A stretch of 64,000 nucleotides of DNA, taken from NCBI GenBank assembly GCA_943736015.1, contig OX031060.1, positions 4,787,501 to 4,851,500 on the forward strand, written 5' to 3'. Positions 48,301 through 60,300 of the stretch are shown piece by piece. Positions within the stretch are counted from its first letter, which is position 1, and each line of letters begins with the position of its first letter. The translations under genes were made by a program, and so were the position numbers. The notes under the pieces were generated by a model. That model worked only from the letters and a program-made list of their open reading frames with translations. It did not search any database and was not told the DNA's origin. The stretch is from Tridacna crocea (taxonomy: Eukaryota; Mollusca; Bivalvia; Cardiida; Cardiidae).

Positions 48301-51300
48301 TTATCTATGGAGTAAAGAGTTAACTAATCAGAACATTATGAGATGCTTTGCCTTCATAACAATAGAATGATAAGCTCTCCACATACACAAAAAATATCAA
48401 GGAGAATGATGATGATGATGATGATGATGATAAGGTACATTGTATATTTCAGGGTTCCATTGAAGCTATACGAAGCCTCCAGTGCAAGAGATGCCCTTGC
48501 CAAAGCTATCTACTCCCGTCTCTTTGATTATATTGTTGTCAGAGTGAACAAAGCCATCCCATATCAGTCCTCATCCAATTTCATTGGTCTGTTGGATATT
48601 GCTGGATTTGGTATGTGATCAATATTTGCATTTACCTAACACTTCACCACACAATCGCGAGTTTTTTAACAACCCTGAAAGAGAAGGCTACTTGAAACAT
48701 TGGGGTAAAATGAGAAATGCTGACCTCCCACCATGTTTTCTACCCAAATAAAGACAAAAATCATCATTTGAGCTACATTCTTATTGTCATCTGCAAAGGC
48801 TTAGAATTTTTTTCCAATCCAAAACTTTGTCATATGTAACTACTTTTAACTCTTTACCACATTATCCGGACTTTTAACAACCCTGAGAAATAGGCCTTTT
48901 GAAAACAATGTGGAAAAAGGAGAAAATGCCAGTAACCAGAATTTTCTCCTTTTCCCACAATGTTTTGTAACCTTCCCAAATCAAATTTCAATTTTTCAGT
49001 TAGATTTATTTTGTCGACTGCAAATGCTTTCTATTTGGACCTGTCTAAAATTTTGTCGTTTGGTAAAGAGTTAATGTGGGCAAACCTGCAATGTCTGACG
49101 AAGTTAGTCTTTAAATCTGAAGTACCACGAATACAGATGCCGTAATTGTCCTGATAAACGAGCCCTCCCTAAAAGTTGCTTTCCCGCGCCCCCCCCCCCC
49201 CCCCCCACTCCCAACAAACACGCTTAAGTCATGATAACCTGATGTATATTTGTTGATTAAAATAACAATATTCCAAGAACTTGATGAATATTAATAAAAT
49301 TTTCCTCTAATTTGAGTATCATAACCACTAAAACACAAAGAAATACAAAAATTGGACAGGCTTTTTGTTGTGCAAATTGTGTACAAAATAAAAGCTCCCT
49401 ATCTGTTTTGCATAGCTATCGGAGCTGTTATGAGGAGAAATACGGTATTTAGGACATGGTTTATAATATATGTATGTCACAGCTGTACAGAAAATGAGAT
49501 AACTCTTTACCAAGCGACAAAATTCTAGACTTGTCCAAATTGAAAGCACTAAAGTCTTGCAGATAACAAAATCAATGGGATTCAAAAACTTAAATTTGTT
49601 TTGGGCATTTTCTTCTTTTCCCACAATGATTTCTACCCTTCCAAAACCAAATTTCTACTTTTCAGTCACATTCATTTTGTTGTCTGTAAATGCTTTCAGT
49701 TTAGACAAGCCTAAAATTTTGTTGTTTGGTAAAGAGTTAAATGCAATTTTTTTAATTGAAATACGTTTTAACACCCACGTTGTTCAAGTATGGCTCCTAC
49801 TAGGCCTTTTATGCTTTGGCAGTGAATACATTGTTTCATGTTTTTTTCCAGAATATTTTCAAGTGAACAGCTTTGAGCAGTTTTGCATCAACTATTGCAA
49901 TGAGAAGCTTCAACAGTTCTTCAATGATAGAATCTTGAAAGAGGTACAGTTTCTGTTTTATAGAATCACTTAACCCATTACCACACAATCCCTGCTTTTG
50001 ACTACCGAGAGAAAGAAGCCTTTGGAAAGCATTGTGGGAAAAGGAGAAAATGCTGGTAACCAGCATTTTCTCCTTTTCCCACAATGTTTTCTACCCTTCA
50101 CAAAACAAGCTTCAATTTTTTTAGTCAATTTTATTATGTCCTCTGCAAATGCTTCCAATTTGGACAAACCTAAAATTTTGTCGTTCAGTAATGAGTTAAC
50201 CCCAATAATAACTGTCAGTACTGCAGTGCTTAAGAGGCATTAAGATCAGACAGTAGAAAATGTGCAGCCTGATCTTTGATATAAACTGTCTGCTTTACTG
50301 AAACGATACAGACAAAAGCCAGTCATGAAATTGCAATCAGGAGTTTGTTATTTTAGAATGAAAATGATGTTTGGTTTTGTTTGGAACTCTTTAAGTTATG
50401 ATATTATCTGGCTTCAGCTCTTTACCACACGGTCCCGAGATTCAACAACCCTGACAAAAAAGGCTTCTAAAAACTATTTGGCAAAACGAGAAAGTGCTGG
50501 TAACCAGCATTAAATTTGTTCCTTTTCCATAATTGTTCCCAACTCTTTCACACTCAATAATGATCATCTAAGTCACATTTCATCTGTCATCTACAAATAC
50601 TTAGGATTTTGACCAGTCCAAAGTTTTGTTGTTTAGAGTTAAATGTTCACTGACTATGGTAACTTCAGTAGCTTTTGTATGGATAAAGATCACGCTGCAC
50701 AGTCCTGGTCCTGATGTAAATTTGTTTAACCCTTTACTCCATAGATACTCATTTCTACACATTGCTTGTAGAAGCCTGTGGAAAACATTGTGGCAAAAGG
50801 TGAAATTGCTCGTGACGAGCAATTTCACCTTTTGTCACAATGTTTTCTATACTATCAAAAGGTGTCATATACACATAAGAAATGGCTTCATCCTTGCTGG
50901 TATTTGGGGTCAATTATAGATACCATAGAAATGCCTTATGGGGTTAAGGGTTAAATTTCTTTTCATGTTCCTAGGGACTATACTTTTAGACATCAACAAT
51001 TGTATTGTACTTTGCTGACAAAAAAAAGTTTTAATCAACTTTTATCTCCCACCCCCACAAAGTAAAGTGAAGCATACTGGTTTTCTCATGTTTCTTATAT
51101 GTCAGTCTGTCAGTCCATCCATTCACAAACTTTTACATTTCCTGGCTCTAACTCAAAATTTGTTTGACGTAGGATTCTGGAACTTTATAGAAGTGTTGCT
51201 TATGACCCAAAGAGGTGCCATATTGTTTTTGAGTCACATTGGTCAGAGGTCAAGGTTACACATAAACTTTGTTTGAAAACTGTTTCCTTATGCTATCTCA

Positions 51301-54300
51301 ATAGCCATTTGACCTAGAATCATGAAACTTTATGCAAATGTTGCCCTTGATCCAATGAGGTGTCTCATTATTTTTATGCCACATGGGTCAGAGGTCAAGG
51401 TCACAGGTCATATTTGTTGTTTAGAAGTATTTCCATTCTCTGGTTGTGCTGCTTTTGTGACAATGAGTTTATCGAGAAAAAAAGTTTGGATTATGATTTG
51501 ATATTTTGTAGTTACAATCAGTGAAAAATGCCAGTTTCATATTTCTAAATCTTCATAGGAAGCTGGAAACAGTAGTTCCTGTGCACTAGTTACATAGGTG
51601 AACAGTATGTGTCAGCTCAACCAGTGGGAAATGTGACATAGTTTATGCATATTTACCCTACATGTCTTGGGCATTGCATAATTTGTAATGCTATGTTATG
51701 TGGGGGAGGTACTCCTCAAGAAATAACCGAAAAGATCTTTACTGCATTTTTGTGAAAGTCGCAACAAAAAAGGGATTAGAAGCAAGAAATAAATGGAATA
51801 TTTGTAATTTTTCTTCGTGAAAGATTTAAATTTATTTCATTAGATGAACATCATTGGTACTATTTTTGTAGGTGGAACAATGATGTTCATTTTATGAAAT
51901 GAATTTCAATCTTTCACCAAATTAACTCTTTACCAAACAATCCCTGGTTTTTATGACCTTGAGATAGAAGCCTTTTGAAAGATAGAAGCCTTTTGAAAAC
52001 ATTGTGGGAAAAGGAGAAAATGCTGGTAACCAACATTTTCTCCTTTTCCCACAATGTTTTCTACTCTGCTGGAAGCAAATTTCAATTTTTGAATTTTTTT
52101 GAATTTTTGTCGTCTGCAAGTGCTTTCTAAAATTTGTTGTTTGGTAAAGATGTTAAACAATTCCCTTTAAGATTTTTTTTTTCTTGTTTTTTAGGAACAA
52201 CTTCTGTATGAAAAAGAAGGCTTGAATGTCAAGAAGATTAAATGGACAGACAACACTGACTGTATTGGTATGTGTTTGATATGTTATTTACTGTTTTGTT
52301 TTTTTTTAAGCTTTAATCATTCTGTAAGATTGTTTTAACTTTTATCCATTGATTGCATTATGGATCTGTTAATACTGACAGCTTTTGTATAGAACAATTT
52401 CACCAGCTAAGCTCGTCCTTAGTTGTAAAAATTTGTTGAGGGCAAGTGGATTATCCTTCTTTGTCTAACTGTAGGATGAGCACAAAATGGCAGGAGGACA
52501 GGTAAGAATTCTGAAATTTTTTGGACCATGAAGGCCTCTGAAGACACTGTGGGAAAAGGAGAAATGCTGGTAACCCCACATTTTCTCCTTTTCCCTCAAT
52601 GTTTTTGACTCTTCTGTAGTCAAGTTTCAATTTTTGAGTCACCCTTATTTTATCATCTGCAAATGCTTTTAATTTGGACCAGGCTAAGATTTTATGGTTT
52701 GGAAAAGAGTTAAAGAGTACACTGATTATACTTTATTGCAGAATTGATAGAGATGAAAGGCAAGGGAATCTTCGATCTTTTGGATGAAGAAAGCAAACTC
52801 CCTACACCCAAGCCAGACCATTTCACCATGGAAGTCCACAACAGAAACAAGAATCATTTCAGGCTTAGTGTAAGTTACCTTTTGGACATAGTTTTTAGAT
52901 ATCATTCGTCTTGAAAAAAATATATATATTTTATACCCCCGCAAAACCAATGTTTTCGGGGGTATACTGGAATCAACCTGTCTGTCTGTGTGTCTGTCCA
53001 TGTGTCTATCTGTGTACAAAATACTAGTAATTGCCTGTCTCTGTCAAAGCCCTGGCGGGGGGTATTAAGTCACATTCATGTGCAGCTCTAGTTTTCTTCT
53101 GTCTAGCCTTGGTAGCTCAATCAGTTGTGTACAGAATTGGAGAACAGAGCTCACTGGTTTAATTCCTTTGCATAGCCAATTTCTTTCCTAGGATTGATGA
53201 TAGTTATTGTAACAGGACTCATTCCTCTCTCTCTGCTGACAATTGTTTTGATGATGGTTTTGACATTGGTTCTATGGGAAAGCAGCAGTGGCTTAGAAAA
53301 AACATTACACTGTAATATTTAACCCTTTACTACACAATCCCAACTTTTAACGACCCTCGGAAAGAAGCCCTTTGAAAACATTGTGGGAAAAGGAGGAAAT
53401 GTGGGAAACCAGTATTTTCTCCTTTTCCGACAATGTTTTCTACCCTTTCAAAAACAAATTTCACTTGTTTACATACATTTATATACTGTCTGCAAATGCT
53501 TTCAATTTGGACAGTTGTAGAAATTTGTGGTTTGGTAAAGGGTTTAACCCATTACCACACAATCCCTACGTTTGATGCCCTTGAGAAAGAAGCCTATAGA
53601 AAACATTGTGGGAAAAGGAGAAAATGCTGGTAACCAGCATTTTCTCCTTTACCCACAATGTTTTCTACCTTTCACAAAACAAATTTCAAGTTTTGGGTCA
53701 CGTTCAATTTGTCATCTGCAAATGCTTTCGATTTGCACAAGTCTAAAATTTTGTTATTATGCCTGAGAAGAAATGGGGGTATATTGCTTTGCACTTGTTT
53801 GATAATGAGTTAAGAAAATCAAGGAAAACGTGAATAGATGCACCCAGCACCACAATATAGCCGAAATAATGTTGAAAATGGCTGAAAACACCATACAATT
53901 AGTCTATTATTTTCTTCTCTTTCCATGATCACAGATACCAAGGAAATCCAAATTGAAGTCCCACAGAGATGTTCGTGACGATGAAGGGTTCCTCATTCGC
54001 CATTTTGCCGGCGCTGTGTGCTACCATACGGTAAGTAACTGTTAATATTTTCTATCACAATTTTATTAGCGTAGAAGTTTTTGAAGGAAAATCAGAGGTA
54101 TTGTCTCAGCACTGTCGTCCTTGGTGTTGCCTGTGACATTGTGGTGAAAAAGACATAAAATCTTTTTAATATCTCATTCAGTACTGAAGTTATTTACTTC
54201 AGAATCTGGACTGGTTGTTATTTATCAGAAGGGGAACCCATACATTAACCCATTACCAAATGACAATATTATAGACTGGTCCAAATTGAAAGGATTTGCA

Positions 54301-57300
54301 GATGACAAAATAAATGTGACTCAAAAATTGAAACTTGACTTTAGAAGAGAAGAAAACATAGCGGTAAAAGGAAAAAATGCTGGTTACCAGCATTTTCTCC
54401 GTTTCCCACAATATTTTCAGAAGGCTTCTTTCTCAGGGTCATAAAAGTCTGGACTTTGTGGTAAAGAGTTAAAGGCAAATAACTATCAAAATATATTAGA
54501 CCCATTTATGCCCCTTATTTAACTCTTTCCCAAACAACAAAATATTAGACATGTCCAGATTGAAAGTATTTGCAGACGACAAAATAAACCTACCTCAAAA
54601 ATTGAAATTTGTCTCCAGCAAGGTAGAGACCATGATGGGAAAAGGAGAAAATGCTGGTTACCAGAATTTTCTCCTTTTCCCACAGTGTTTTTGAAAGGCT
54701 TTTATGGTTGGGTCATAAAAAACCAGGACCAGTTTGTTAACGCGTTGAGTTACTGTTGTCTGTGCATGTTATATTCTTCGAACATTCGACTGTCTTAATA
54801 TGACACATCACTAGCCCCGAAAGCGGGCAGACTGTAATAGTATGCTCCATAAAATAGCAATGTAGAAAATAGTTTTTATCAATACGTTTGAGGAGAAATA
54901 GAGACTTGCTTTAGCTCCAGATTTCTCTAAACTGCTGATCATAGCTGAGTGAATTGCACAAGGTAGCGTTTTATAGAGTAAACAGTTATTTTAGTTTGAA
55001 ATTCAAAGTAATGTTTGTCGCGTAGGAAAGTGATTCGATTCTGTACCCAGGATGCCCAAATTAGATGAGTATTTATAGAATGCCATCTAGCGGGAGGTAA
55101 TGGTTAAGTTACAAATTTCACTTAGAAGGAACTTCACATAGGCAGTTGCATCCTTAGAATCTATTCTATTTTAAAGTCAACTACTTCAAGATGTAGTTCT
55201 TCTATACACAGAAAATTGACCAATAGCCAAAAGTCACTTTTGTCAACAAAAGCAAAAAGTTTTTGCCTAGGTTAGCCTGCCCGGACTTAGAGGAGCCATT
55301 ACTCCATGACGTTCTGGTCAGTGTTCTCTGAGCATTTCAGTCGTTAGATTTTTTAGCGTTCTAGAATGAGGAGGGCACATCTGGCATGTTATTAACATGT
55401 GCCTAACGCATGACTAGCTTTCTTTAGCGATCTTCAGTGTTTAAAATTAACATTGAAGAACGTTGGTGTCAATGAGAACTTTTATGCATGTTCAAAACTT
55501 TTTTTCCGGATAAGCGTTATCCGCCAATTCCCGGCGATCACTGAGGTTCACTAGCGTTCACACAATGCTCTTCTGGGGCTATCCCAGCAATCATGGGTGA
55601 CTAATGTTTCCTCAAAAGTCGGAAATTGTTGACCAGAACGTCATGGTGTGATGGCTCCTTAAGAGTCTGACCGGGGTCAATTTTTTTTGCACAAGCATTA
55701 ACTTTTTACCACACACTCCCGACTTTTAATGATCCTGAGAAAGAAGCCTTTTGAAAACATTGTGTTAAAAGGAGAAAATGCTGGTAACCAGCATTTTCTC
55801 CATTTCCCACAATGTTTTCTGTCCTTTCCAAACCAATTTTCAATTTTTGAGTCACTTTTGTCTTTTCGTCTGCAAATACTTTCATTATTTGGACTGGTCT
55901 AAAATTTTCTCATGTGGTAAAGAGTTAAACTCAGTCTACAGTTACAGGGCATGGCTCATGTTATATTTTACAGACACAATTCATTGAGAAGAATAATGAT
56001 GCTCTGCACGCCTCACTAGAATTCCTGTTCAGAGAAAGTAAAAATGGACTGTTGAAGCAGATGTTTGAAGCTGTTGAAGTGTCCACCGGAAAACTGAACT
56101 TTATCAGTGTTGGCAGCAAATTCAGATCTCAGCTTGTAGTTTTGATGGAGAAACTGAGAGCAACTGTAAGTACACATATGTGACCCATCACGCAAACAGG
56201 GACGTTCTTGGAACTGCAAAAGTGTCAATTTTGGTCAGACTGCCCAAACTGTGCAGTCTGACCACATTTCGCTGTTATGATATTTTCTGTATGAAAAGTG
56301 GTAATTTTGCCTTGTTATACTATCATTTTTGAACTATGAACTTAAAATAATTGCACTCATGGTGTAAAATAATTTTTTGATTGGTCAGAATATGAACCCA
56401 GGTCTTGTCTGAAACGAGCCAGTACAACTATGCATAAGTTATCACATAATTGTGTTTTTAGTAAGATGATGGAAATGATGATGACTATGGTTGCTATTTT
56501 AGGGGACCAACTTTGTTCGCTGCATCAAACCAAACAGCAAGATGTGTGACCACTTAGCCGAGGGAGCATCCATTCTCAGTCAGTTGGAATGTTCTGGTAG
56601 GTCACACTGTTTATTTCAACCTCTTAACTCATTACCAAACATCAATATTTTAGGCTTGTCCAAATCAAAAGCATCTGCAGACGACAAAATAATTGTGAAT
56701 CAAAAATTGAAATTTTATTTGGAAAGGAGGGTAGAAAACATTGTGGAAAAAGGAGAAAATGCTGGTTACCAGCATTTTCTCCTTTTCCCACAATGTTTTC
56801 AAAGACTTTCTTCCTCAAGGTCGTCACTGCACTAAAGGGTTAATCCTTGTAGCTCACTTTTTGGAACACAAGATTACCCTTTTACCACAAAATCAAAACT
56901 TTTAACACACTGAAGGAATATGCCTTTGAAAATGTTATGGAAAAAGGAGAAAATGCTAGTAAAAAGCATTTTTTCCCTTACCAAATATGTTTGGAACATA
57001 ATCAGAGAACCAAGTCATCTTAAGGGTTAAGAGTTAACCCTATAGTACTCAAATGCAAGTTTTAATGATCTTGACAAAGATGGCCTTTGAAAACATTGTG
57101 GGAGAAGGAGAAAATGCTTTTCTCGAGCAATTGTGCCTTTTCACATACAAACTCTATCGTTTTTTTTTCTATCATTAAATTGTTTTCTGCAAATGCTTTG
57201 AAATTTAAAGAGTCTGAAGATTTTGTTGTTAAATGCCAATCCTTATTGACGCTTTGTTTTTGTAGGTATGAATTCTGTGCTGGACTTGATGCAGCAGGGA

Positions 57301-60300
57301 TTCCCATCTAGAACTCAGTTCTCAGAACTGTACAAAATGTACAAGAATTATCTCCCCCCTGATCTAGCCAGACTGGATCCTAGGTTATTCTGTAAGGTAG
57401 GTATACTGTTAACCCTTTACCCCATAAGGCATTTCTATGGTATCTCTAATTGACTCTAAATAACAGCAAGGATGACGCCATTTCTCATGTGTATATGACA
57501 CCTTTTGATAGCATAGAAAACATTGTGACAAAAGGTGAAATTGCTCGTCACGAGCAATTTCACCTTTTGCCACAATGTTTTCCAAAGGCTACTACAAACA
57601 ATGGCTAGAAATGAGTATCTGTGGAGTAAAGGATTAAGCCTTGTACACTAAAGCCAGGGCTGATAACACTGTTGGTACCTATACACAATGGTAGTTGGTA
57701 CACAATGCTGTAAAGCCAAATCTCAAAGATATTTAGATGCAAGGTTGCCAGATTACTTGTTAATTCTTTACCAAACGACAAAGTTTTAGACTGGTCAAAA
57801 TTGGAAGCACTTTCAGACGAAATAAAAAATGGAACTCAAAAAATCAAATATGTTTCCAGCAAGGTAGAAAACATTGTGGGAAAAGGAGAAAATGCTGGTT
57901 ACCAGCATTTTCTTCTTTTTCCACAATGTTTTCAAAAGTCCTCTATCTCAGGGTCATAAAAACCAGGGATTGTTTGGTAAAGGGTTAAAAGGTTGTTAAT
58001 TTGACTATTCCTGAGGAAAAGAAAATCGGCCATCTGAAAAATTGGCATTTTGTCAAGAATTCTAGTTAGGTATTTAAGAATAGCAGTGAGAAATTTCAGC
58101 CACATTTAATTTGTGACTCGTAAATGCTTTCAAAATGAGCCTGCCCCGGTATCTCAGTGGTTAGTGTGTTAGAGTTGTGACTTGGTGGATGTGAGTTCGA
58201 TACCTGGTTGAGGTAAGCCTCTTTACCCATGATTTTTCACCTATCACCTCTGCATGTGAGAAGGTAATCAGGGACTCGAAAAGAAAGTTGTGTCGGTACT
58301 GGAGTGAGAAAGCCAGGAAACACGTGTGTAGCTGCACTGATCACAGTGATAAGACCCAAGCTGTTAAAGCAGCATTATACTGCTGTTCAATCTGTCAGCC
58401 GATGCTTTCCATCTGGACAAACTGAAAATTGTATGGTTTGATAAGTGTTAACCCTTTACCAAACGACAAAATTGTAGACTGGTCCAGATTAAAAGCATTT
58501 GCAGACAACAAAATAAATGTGAATTACAAAACAAAATTTGATTTGGGAAGGGTAGAAAACATTGTGGGAAAAGGAGAAAATGCTGGTTACCAGCATTTTC
58601 TCCTTTTCCCACAATGTTTTCAAAAGGCTTCTTTCTCAGGGGCGTCAAAAGTCGGAATTGTTTGGTAAAGAGTTAATACAGAGGTACTAGATCAGGGAGT
58701 TTTTAGATGAGGGACGGTATTCACCAGCCATTCTTAAGTATACTCTTTGTCTTCTTCAAGATTTTTTGACAGTGAAAGTAACAGAACCCCTGATTGGCTA
58801 AACCATTTAGCCAAATGGTTTAGCCAATCAGTTGTTCTGTTACTTTCACAGTGACGAAATTGTGAAGAATAAGACTAAGAATGTTCTAAAGCATGGTAGG
58901 TGAATATGGACCCAAGATTTTCTGTATTTCAGGCATTATTCAAGGCCCTTGGTTTAGACGACAATGACTTCAAGTTTGGTTTGACGAGGGTCTTCTTTAG
59001 ACCCGGAAAATTTGCTGAGTTTGACCAGATCATGAAGAGTGACCCAGAAAACTTGGCTACTTTAGTGGCAAAAGTGAGAAAATGGTTGTTGTGTTCAAGG
59101 TGGAAGAAAGCACAATGGTGTGCCTTATCTGTCATCAAATGTAAGATGTGTTTTATGGATGATTTTTATGTCTTTACCACATTGTTTTAGATATCTAATA
59201 ATCCCGAAAGGGAAAGGCTTTTGGGCCATCACAGAGCTCCAGATAAGGGGGGGTGATGGTATTCTAAATCCATTATTTCTGTTTTAAACCCTATGTTGTG
59301 GGTACCCGTTAGAATCGTCTCATTGAGTACCCATAACCTAGGGTTTGGAGCAGAATACTAATTTTTTTGAAAACAAAATCACTCCCTCTATCTGGAGCTC
59401 TCCATCAAAATGGCTGTTTTTCTTTATTTTCCTTATGCACCCTTCCTCGTTTCACTTTGTCAAATTTGCTTGCTCACATCGATCATCAGCACCAAACAAC
59501 AATGTTGTCTGTCGCAAATTTGTTCAACCCTGTAACAGATAAACCTGACAGATTAAGGCAAATTGTATCTGTCATCTGCAAAATTAATGTTGGCTTGTAC
59601 CAGCATTTTCTCCTTTTCTCACAATGTTTTCAAAAGGCTTCTTTCTCGGGTTGGTTTAAAGTCCAGTTTGTGCGATAAAAAGTTAAAGAAATAGAGAATT
59701 AAAGTTAAAGAAATATATTAATCCAATATGAGAGGAAATGCTGAAAGTGTTTTCCGACGATAAATGAAATGAGGTTCAAATAAGGGAGAAGAAGGAGTAG
59801 TAAAAAATCAAAGTAAGAGAAGAAAATGCCTGATACAAGCATTTTCTTCCTTTTCCACAATTTTTTAAAAGCCTGCTTTCTTTGTTCTGTTAAGACATAG
59901 GATTGTTTGGATTGTTTAGTATAGGGTGAAAGAGAGAATTCATATGTTTCAGTGAAGAACAAGATTCTATACAGAAGAGAGAGACTGGTGACCATTCAAA
60001 AGACTATAAGAATGTGGGCGGTGGCAAGTAAATTCAAACCCAAGTAAGTTGGTTATTGTTTAGCTGTTCCTAAACTGATTCTGTAGTTCAACTCTGTGCT
60101 TGACTATCAAGAACACCAAGGAAAATAGCTTGTGGAAACACTGTAGGAAAAGATGAAAGATGTTAACGACCAGCAAATTCTCCTTTTCCCACATTCTCTA
60201 CCTTTTCAAAAAAAAAATTCTTAGTTTGCTCAACATTTAATGTCATGTACAAATGCTCTAACTCTTAACCAAATAGCAAAATTTTAGACTGGTCCAAATT

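Larger units (their letters stand above)
53100..53890 (+). mobile_element. tRNA-derived SINE split by two pB-MITEs
   Basis: Head 53100-53318 (GGTAGCTCAATCAGTTGTG, CACTGGTTTAATTCC, GCCAATTTCTTTCC) and tail 53814-53890 (CACAATATAGCCGAAATAAT) align end to end with the intact SINE at 44146. Confidence 0.78.

Noticed and set aside
58448..58676. Open frames of 60-120 codons across MITE copies, with a recurrent peptide such as [18 protein letters not shown]
   Set aside because: The palindrome has few stop codons in several frames on both strands, so the same peptide appears wherever a MITE lies. The frames have no conserved start, stop or substitution pattern of a protein.
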